A DNA stretch of 64,000 nt from Laetiporus sulphureus 93-53 (taxonomy: Eukaryota > Basidiomycota > Agaricomycetes > Polyporales > Laetiporaceae): contig NW_024468585.1 in NCBI RefSeq assembly GCF_001632365.1, forward strand, positions 1-64,000, read 5' to 3'. Below are positions 58,316-64,000 of this stretch, piece after piece. Under the pieces are notes generated by a model. The model made no database searches. It was not told where the DNA came from and worked only from the letters and a program-made list of their open reading frames with translations. The position numbers and the translations under genes were made by a program. Numbering within the stretch: position 1 is the first letter of the stretch; each line of letters begins with the position of its first letter.

Positions 58316-60196
58316 ATGCAGGAAAAAATCGCAGTACGATCCATTCTACCGCTCCGCCAGACTGTCGTCACATCTAGGCGGACATGCGGCCGCCTGGGAT
58401 CTTTGAAGCCGCCACCACGACGTGCGGACCAACCCAAGACAACCCCACTTGTCCCTAAAGGACCTCCGCTCTATGTTACGAGAGCATCGAAGAAGGCACT
58501 CTACAGGCATGAGACTGTGGACGCAAATAAGACAAAAGACGTCGAACATGTGCCTGGCGCGATCAGCACACTGCTGGAGCCGGTGGAAGAGTACCTTCGT
58601 CTCGAGCGACCAGGTATGGCTCTCAGACGATTTCATGCCGACCTTGATAGGTCTTCTGTCGAAAGTTCCACTCGATTCTCCGCGTATGAAAGCGCAATCG
58701 GGCTGTTTTTGCGGTACAGGCAACCGCTTGAGGCTGCGATGATACTCGGACGCATGTCGTTAGCTGGATACATTCCCTCGGTATCCGCGCGTACACAGAT
58801 GGCGGTTATGCATTTTTTGATGCGGTCCTCCGATGCGAATCTGTTAATGCAAGAACTGCATCAGTACTTCTCGAACAAGTCCTTCAAACAATATTGTCTC
58901 CGAGATCTACTGCATCTTATGGACCATATCGCGGAGTGTCATCCCGAGACGATGGAAAAAATTGTGAAGCTCTTCCTGGAGATCAAAGGCCCCCACGAAG
59001 TGCTCTCAGAAAAATCGCGGAATCTTCTCGTACTCATGTACACAAAGGCAGGATCCGCGGAGTCCGCCTTGCGGTGGATTTCCGAACCGAAGCCCTCACC
59101 ATCAGAATCTACACCAACCCCGGTCACTCGGCAAACCTCAGACAAGCAGGCACACCCTCCGCACCTGTACACAACGCTTTTCAGGAACCTGGCCTCGAAT
59201 CAAGACGAAGATGGTACCACCTATCGCCGGATCTTCCAAGAAGCCCAGGAGCAGGGCATCGTCCCAGACCTTCCCTTTTGCAATGCCCTCATAGCAGTGC
59301 AGGTCGATCGCCGGCGCTACGACCAGGCCTTCCTCATCTACCGCCTTCTTTTTGACGAGCGCACGCAAACAAGCACACCTGACGCGTTCACATATGTACC
59401 ACTGTTCCGCGCTGTCTGCAACCTTCACCGGCCGCACAATGCACACACCCGCGGCTATCGGCGTCCGCTTGATGTTCCATCTCCTCGCCGGCTCTTCCGC
59501 GACATGCTTGAGTGTCACTTACTGAGAAATGGCTTGCCTCAGAAGTGGCTGCCATCTCCGGTGTTGAACGGTTCTGTGCTGCGCCATGCTCTCCGGATGT
59601 TTATGAGTATGGAGGATTACGCGGCCGCTCTCGTCATCTTGCGATCGTTTGTTCTCTTCGATGAAGACATTACTCTGAAGGTGTATCGCATAATACTTTA
59701 CCGCCTGATGCATCGGGTCAACTCGGAACTGGTTAGAATGCCTAAGGTGCCGGAGCCACATCGCCTGTGGACGTATCGCTTCTTAGGCTTAGCCTCTCGT
59801 CCGGACTTCGCGCCCAAGCGTGTCGATTTCCACCTCTTCGATGAGGTTCTGCGCCTCGGTACGGAGCCGCGCATCAATTTGGACTACATTCCTCCCCCCA
59901 TTTGTGCAATAAGAAGCACTTTATCTGGTGGTGCAGTCGGCCCGCTCGCGCCCGCCGACGCAGCTATCCAGCTGAGCCAACAGCATGGGATGCCTCCTGG
60001 ACTTCTGATCGCAGGTTTAATGGAAGACAACACGCATCCTAACACGCGCTACAGTGTTACACCTCTTCAGCGGATCTTGAGGCGGGCGGTACTGGCACAA
60101 CGGATGCATTTGTTCTGGGATCCGGCGGTGCAGGTCTCGCATGACGTCGCACAAGCAAAGGCCGAGGTGCTCGGGGGAGTAATGAAGGAGCGATAG
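58316..60196 (+). CDS. pentatricopeptide-repeat-type mitochondrial protein
   Basis: A single uninterrupted coding region. From 58316 the N-terminus MQEKIAVRSILPLRQTVV is basic and free of acidic residues after the first turn, like a mitochondrial presequence. The body shows PPR-type helix pairs: YESAIGLFLRYRQPLEAAMI, FCNALIAVQVDRRRYDQAFL, FTYVPLFRAVCNLHRPHNA and LRHALRMFMSMEDYAAALVI. The conserved-looking end has SQQHGMPPGLLIAGL. Such proteins bind organellar RNA or support mitochondrial translation. The frame stays open to 58121 (691 codons), but that extra part has no targeting character, so I prefer 58316 (626 residues). The near-absence of introns sets it apart from its neighbours. Exact role unknown. 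Confidence 0.7.
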   Translation: MQEKIAVRSILPLRQTVVTSRRTCGRLGSLKPPPRRADQPKTTPLVPKGPPLYVTRASKKALYRHETVDANKTKDVEHVPGAISTLLEPVEEYLRLERPGMALRRFHADLDRSSVESSTRFSAYESAIGLFLRYRQPLEAAMILGRMSLAGYIPSVSARTQMAVMHFLMRSSDANLLMQELHQYFSNKSFKQYCLRDLLHLMDHIAECHPETMEKIVKLFLEIKGPHEVLSEKSRNLLVLMYTKAGSAESALRWISEPKPSPSESTPTPVTRQTSDKQAHPPHLYTTLFRNLASNQDEDGTTYRRIFQEAQEQGIVPDLPFCNALIAVQVDRRRYDQAFLIYRLLFDERTQTSTPDAFTYVPLFRAVCNLHRPHNAHTRGYRRPLDVPSPRRLFRDMLECHLLRNGLPQKWLPSPVLNGSVLRHALRMFMSMEDYAAALVILRSFVLFDEDITLKVYRIILYRLMHRVNSELVRMPKVPEPHRLWTYRFLGLASRPDFAPKRVDFHLFDEVLRLGTEPRINLDYIPPPICAIRSTLSGGAVGPLAPADAAIQLSQQHGMPPGLLIAGLMEDNTHPNTRYSVTPLQRILRRAVLAQRMHLFWDPAVQVSHDVAQAKAEVLGGVMKER

Positions 60197-61918
60197 GACG
60201 GTGGGATATCGGATTGTATTCTCGCGAAGCTTCGCTGCGTCGACACGTCCTCGCAGGGAGCTACATATCACAGTTCTACTTGCCCGCAACGTGCCTTGAA
60301 GCGACGAGCTCGCGTATCACTGATGGACACCGGCACTAACAGCTGTCAACCGTCGTCGACCATTTCATGTCCGTACGTGGCAACAACCAGCCAGATCTTT
60401 CTGGACTGTTCGGAGCGGACCGAGTCGCTATAAGAAAGTCATGATTCACTACGGGGAATGTCAATCATGCTAATAGGAGTCCTTCGGAGCTATCGGCATG
60501 GAGAGTTGAGCGGTTGAAGAGGGGTTAGTAGTATTGATGTGCGTATCTGCGGGAGACGTCTGCCGTCTCTTGAATCTTCAGCGAGGTTGCTTATGGATCT
60601 ATCTGAGTACGATTGGTACTTGGGTTCGTTTCCCTTCTGTTGCGATGCTACACGTATGATGATTATCTTCGATCTCGCAGGACAGATATCAATATGCATC
60701 CTGTGCACTATCATTAGTGCGCTTCGAATGAGAGAAGTACTTGGACTATATGCTCGATCGTCCATTTGGTGAGCTTTGCCTTTCAGTAGCCTCGTCGTGG
60801 CCGCGGGATGGATTTACCGTTCCACGTACCTTGTAATTTCATCACGAGCTCGTAGCATGATGCATGACCAGCAGCGCTGAGCGCTGTCACTCTGATCGCC
60901 AAACAACGCGTGCAATGCCAACGGTGGAGGAAATTGTGTGTACGCTTCAGCACGTCACAGCAGCCCCAATATGGCTGCTCCGGCATCACAGCCTCAAAGC
61001 GCTCCGATTCAATGGAAGCTTAGGCTACATAGCCACCATTAGCATCCGCTGTGTTCGATGCTTCTGGTGCAGCAGGATCGGACTTGTCTTTATAATATCG
61101 CTGCTCTCATGATCGTCTCTGCGGTTTGTGTTTAGTTGGATCCATGAGGTTATTTTGAACCTTGGCCACTCCGGCATGAACAGAAGTGGTGTGTGACTTG
61201 GCTTAGTCGTGGATGTACGACGTTGACAGCGCTACAGAGATGTTTCAGATCTCCATCCTCAAACATGATGACCCCGCATTTTCGGCGCCCATCGCAATGA
61301 CTGGCATGCGCGCTGGCGCTCAACGACCTCCAAGTTCTTGGCAGAGGCTTACTATTGTCGGTGAACGCCGCCTATTGGAACCGTTTCATCGCATTTCCCG
61401 AGTTGCACATCGTGCAGTCCTCTGATAATCGCTTGGACTCCACTTGTTTCAACGTCAATATGGAGAATCATTTGCAAATCTCCACTTTGAGTAGCCATTG
61501 GGCCGCGGAATCTACTCAGATGATCCACTTCGTCCAGTCAGTGCTGCGGTCATGATCATTATAGTCCTGTGGGTTTATTTCAAAGCATCTGCCTACTACG
61601 GCGCTGTCCTCGCTCCGACAAAATGGCTGTACTAGGTTGACTCGTCGAAATGTGGTCATTATCGCTACGAGGTACGTCAGGCTGCATATACTATTCGACT
61701 TTCCCTATACAGTCGAGTGTAGCCGACACCAGGGTCGGAAGCTTGGCGGCGCCGACATACTCGGTGTCGTAGATGAAAATGAAGCTTGACGGCCACGGTA
61801 TACCTGGCCGTGGGGCTGCGCGCACCGCCCTGGCTGTTTGGGTTCGTCGAATGTCATTATAGCTGATGTGGGACTGATTGATGCCCCACACTCTGAGCGT
61901 CCATCCACTGGCCTCGAG
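60197..61918. other. gene-poor interval, 1.7 kb
   Basis: 3' UTR of the PPR gene and upstream region of the tyrosinase. A plus frame at 60539-60772 contains a hydrophobic stretch followed by LRMREVLGLYARSSIW, recalling the helix-plus-loop of fungal DUF6533-type seven-helix proteins, but no full gene can be built. Two short frames at 61.2-61.55 kb have no recognisable features. Confidence 0.45.
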
Positions 61919-61926
61919 TATATAAT
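61919..61926 (+). promoter_or_regulatory. TATA box of the tyrosinase gene
   Basis: TATATAAT, 69-76 bp before the start codon at 61995. Strong match and suitable spacing. Confidence 0.6.
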
Positions 61927-61994
61927 GCTCCCCGTGCTGTTCTTTGCGTTTGCAACCCGACAAATTCTTGTCATACCTAATCTCAATCATCACC

Positions 61995-64000
61995 ATGTCA
62001 AGCCCCACCTACCGTCCTATCATTACTGGTGCCACGAGCGATGTACCGCCAGAGCTCCTTCCTACGCGCCTCGAGTTCCATGACTTCGTCAAGGACAAAC
62101 GTCAATTCTCGCTCTACATCCAAGCTCTGCGTGCGTCCCTCTATGCATTGGTGTTTTCTTGATACTTACTCGATTGCTTCGGAATATGCATGATACATAC
62201 AGAGAGCATGATGAAGGAGCCTTACGCTGACGACTTCTCGCATGTCAGTATCGGTGGAATCCACGGGCTGCCCTATGCTCGATGGGGTGACTCAGGAAAT
62301 GCCGATGCCCCGGGCGGGGAGACGTTCGGAGGCTACTGTACCCACGGCTCAGTCCTGTTCCCTACGTGGCACAGGCCATACGTCGCTCTCTTTGAGGTAC
62401 GCAGCATTTGGCCTGGCTCTGACTAGCTGCTTGCTGATGGTCAATATGATTATAGCAATCTCTGTTTGCTCATGCGAACAAGATAGCCGGACAGTACACA
62501 TCCGACAAAGTGGCGTGGCAGACAGCCGCCTCCACTCTTCGCGCTCCGTTCTGGGATTGGGCCCGGAAGCCGGAGGCAGATGCGGCTGTCCCCGTTGAGA
62601 TAACTTCTCCCAAAGTTACGATCGTCACACCGAAGGGAGAGGAGACGGTTGACAATCCGGTGTATTCCTTCACTTTTCTCGCGAAATACCCGGAGGACAC
62701 CTTCTATGCGCCGTACGAACAGTGGAATCATACGTTGCGGTATCCCACGACCTCCGATGCTGATGCTCAGAACGACGATGCTAAGTTTATCAGGTGCATC
62801 AGCTAGAAAACTTGTTCTCATCATTGCTGACTGATGCTGACGGTGTTCTCATAGCACCTATGCCGGTCAGGCGAGCCAGGTCCGTACGCAGACTTTCAAC
62901 ATGCTCACGCGTCTCCATTCTTGGGAGTACTTCAGCAACCACACTGTCACGCCACTTCCCGTGGCGAACAGCCTGGAGTCGATCCACGACAACATGCACG
63001 TCGTGATAGGCGGGCCGAACGGACACATGAGCGACGTCGGTGTAGCAGGTCCGTCTTCCTTTCAAACGCACGGATGGATGTTGAACTTCTTCCGTCAGGT
63101 TTCGACGCCTCCTTCATGCTTCACCACGCAAACGTTGACCGCCTTCTCTCGCTCTGGCAAGCACTGAACCCCTCTCAATGGGTCAACAAAGGTGACCAGC
63201 CGGGCGGGACCTACACCATTGCGGACGATGGGACTGTCGATGCCACTTCAGGTGCTGCCTACATCACATTGATTACATAAGCTCTACATGTTGACATATG
63301 GCTTGTGTTTGGCAGACTTGACGCCCTTCTGGAAGACCCACACGACATACTGGGAGTCGAACGACCTGCGCGACTGGAAGATCCTGCATTACTCCTACCC
63401 CGAGTTCGCCGGCTTGAAAGGAGACGACCCCGACGCGGTCCGCAAGGCCATCCTGCAGAGGGTGATGGATCTGTACGGCACCTCACTGGTCACCAAGCCC
63501 ACCCCCACTCCCGCGGCCTCCAACCCCGCACCCACACCGGCCCCAGTCACCCTTGCCAACACGCAGGCCACCACCCCCGCGCAAACGCACGACTGGACGG
63601 TCCACTTGAAGTTCAAGAAGTACGAGCTCGGCGCGAGCTACATGATCCAGGTGTACCTCGGTGATACGTTCGTCGGCTCGGTCAGTGCGTTCGCGAATCG
63701 TAGCGCGGAGCGCTGCGCAAATTGCCTCAATAACCTCGATTTGGAGATCGAAGGCTTCGTTCACCTCAACGAGGCGCTGCTGGAGAAGTATCCCGATTTG
63801 GAATCACTCTCGCCCGAGCAGATCAAGGACGTTCTTGTTAGGGATCTTAGGCTGCGCATCGAAGGGGTGAAGGTGGGCAGACTCTGTTTCTTGGACCCAT
63901 AAAACGTATCGCTGATGTGCTTTGGATGACTCCCTAGCCCGACGGATCTGTCGCAGACTTCTCGGACTTACCTTCTCTCAAGGCTGCCCCATTCTCCCAG
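61995..64000 (+). CDS. tyrosinase (polyphenol oxidase), 3' end cut by window edge
   Basis: A type-3 copper enzyme that hydroxylates monophenols and oxidises diphenols to quinones for melanin and wound browning. No signal peptide ([20 protein letters not shown]), so it is cytosolic, as in mushroom tyrosinases. CuA ligands: His in [13 protein letters not shown], His in GYCTHGSV, and His in [13 protein letters not shown]. The Cys-x-His in YCTH is the usual thioether pair. CuB ligands: His in ESIHDN, in NMHVVIGG, and in [16 protein letters not shown] Thr/Pro/Ala linker (about 63490-63580) separates the core from the C-terminal latency domain ([35 protein letters not shown]). An apparent stop at 63900 lies in an intron, 63873-63937. 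The frame continues [19 protein letters not shown] and is still open at the edge. About seven introns. Confidence 0.92.

Noticed and set aside
63288..63902. Tyrosinase stop at 63900 as the true end
   Set aside because: A 65-nt GT-AG intron (63873-63937) removes it and restores the usual C-terminal domain sequence, which stays open to the window edge.

Overview
The window reads as nuclear DNA of a filamentous basidiomycete, most likely an agaricomycete wood-decay or polypore-type fungus. Genes are dense and split by many 50-60 nt GT-AG introns. The content includes a divergent G-alpha protein, a CYP53-type P450, a tyrosinase, ChAPs/exomer, STRIPAK, cohesin and NatA subunits. There is no operon structure and I saw no rRNA, tRNA or CRISPR. 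The assignment rests on protein families and intron style; no marker gene for genus is present.

Layout. 0-1.1 kb: 3' part of an F-box-like gene (minus). 1.2-8.4 kb: a small unknown gene (minus) diverging from the E3 ligase Listerin, LTN1 (plus). 9.3-9.8 kb: small two-exon unknown gene (minus). 9.8-13.8 kb: gene-poor. 13.8-16.7 kb: a short-chain dehydrogenase with one abnormal splice donor, and a SIKE-like coiled-coil gene. 17.3-25.9 kb: NAA15 and PDS5 head to head over 124 bp. 26.3-27.0 kb: ribosomal protein eL42. 27.7-33.6 kb: a CCCH/RS/coiled-coil gene head to head with the kinase BUR1. 35.5-38.5 kb: a CYP53-like P450 converging on a small secreted cysteine-rich protein. 38.6-42.3 kb: gene-poor. 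42.3-44.5 kb: aspartokinase. 44.5-47.6 kb: gene-poor. 47.6-50.6 kb: aberrant G-alpha gene. 51.7-54.1 kb: GIT1-type MFS transporter. 54.7-57.7 kb: ChAPs family protein. 58.3-60.2 kb: PPR-type protein. 62.0 kb to the window end: tyrosinase, cut by the edge.

Most genes are unrelated housekeeping functions (ribosome quality control, N-terminal acetylation, cohesion, transcription elongation, amino-acid synthesis, secretory sorting). They do not form a metabolic cluster. Three accessory items stand out. First, a 137-residue secreted protein made of two copies of a six-cysteine module with identical cysteine spacing and duplicated intron positions, behind a strong TATA box. Second, a G-alpha gene whose Ras-G12- and Ras-Q61-equivalent residues are both serine, and whose switch II coding region appears to be assembled from a 4-nt and a 6-nt microexon. 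Third, a dehydrogenase whose intron donor appears to have mutated from GT to GA.

Multi-exon gene models were assembled by eye from reading frames and splice consensus. Outer CDS limits are more reliable than individual internal exon borders, except where borders are given.
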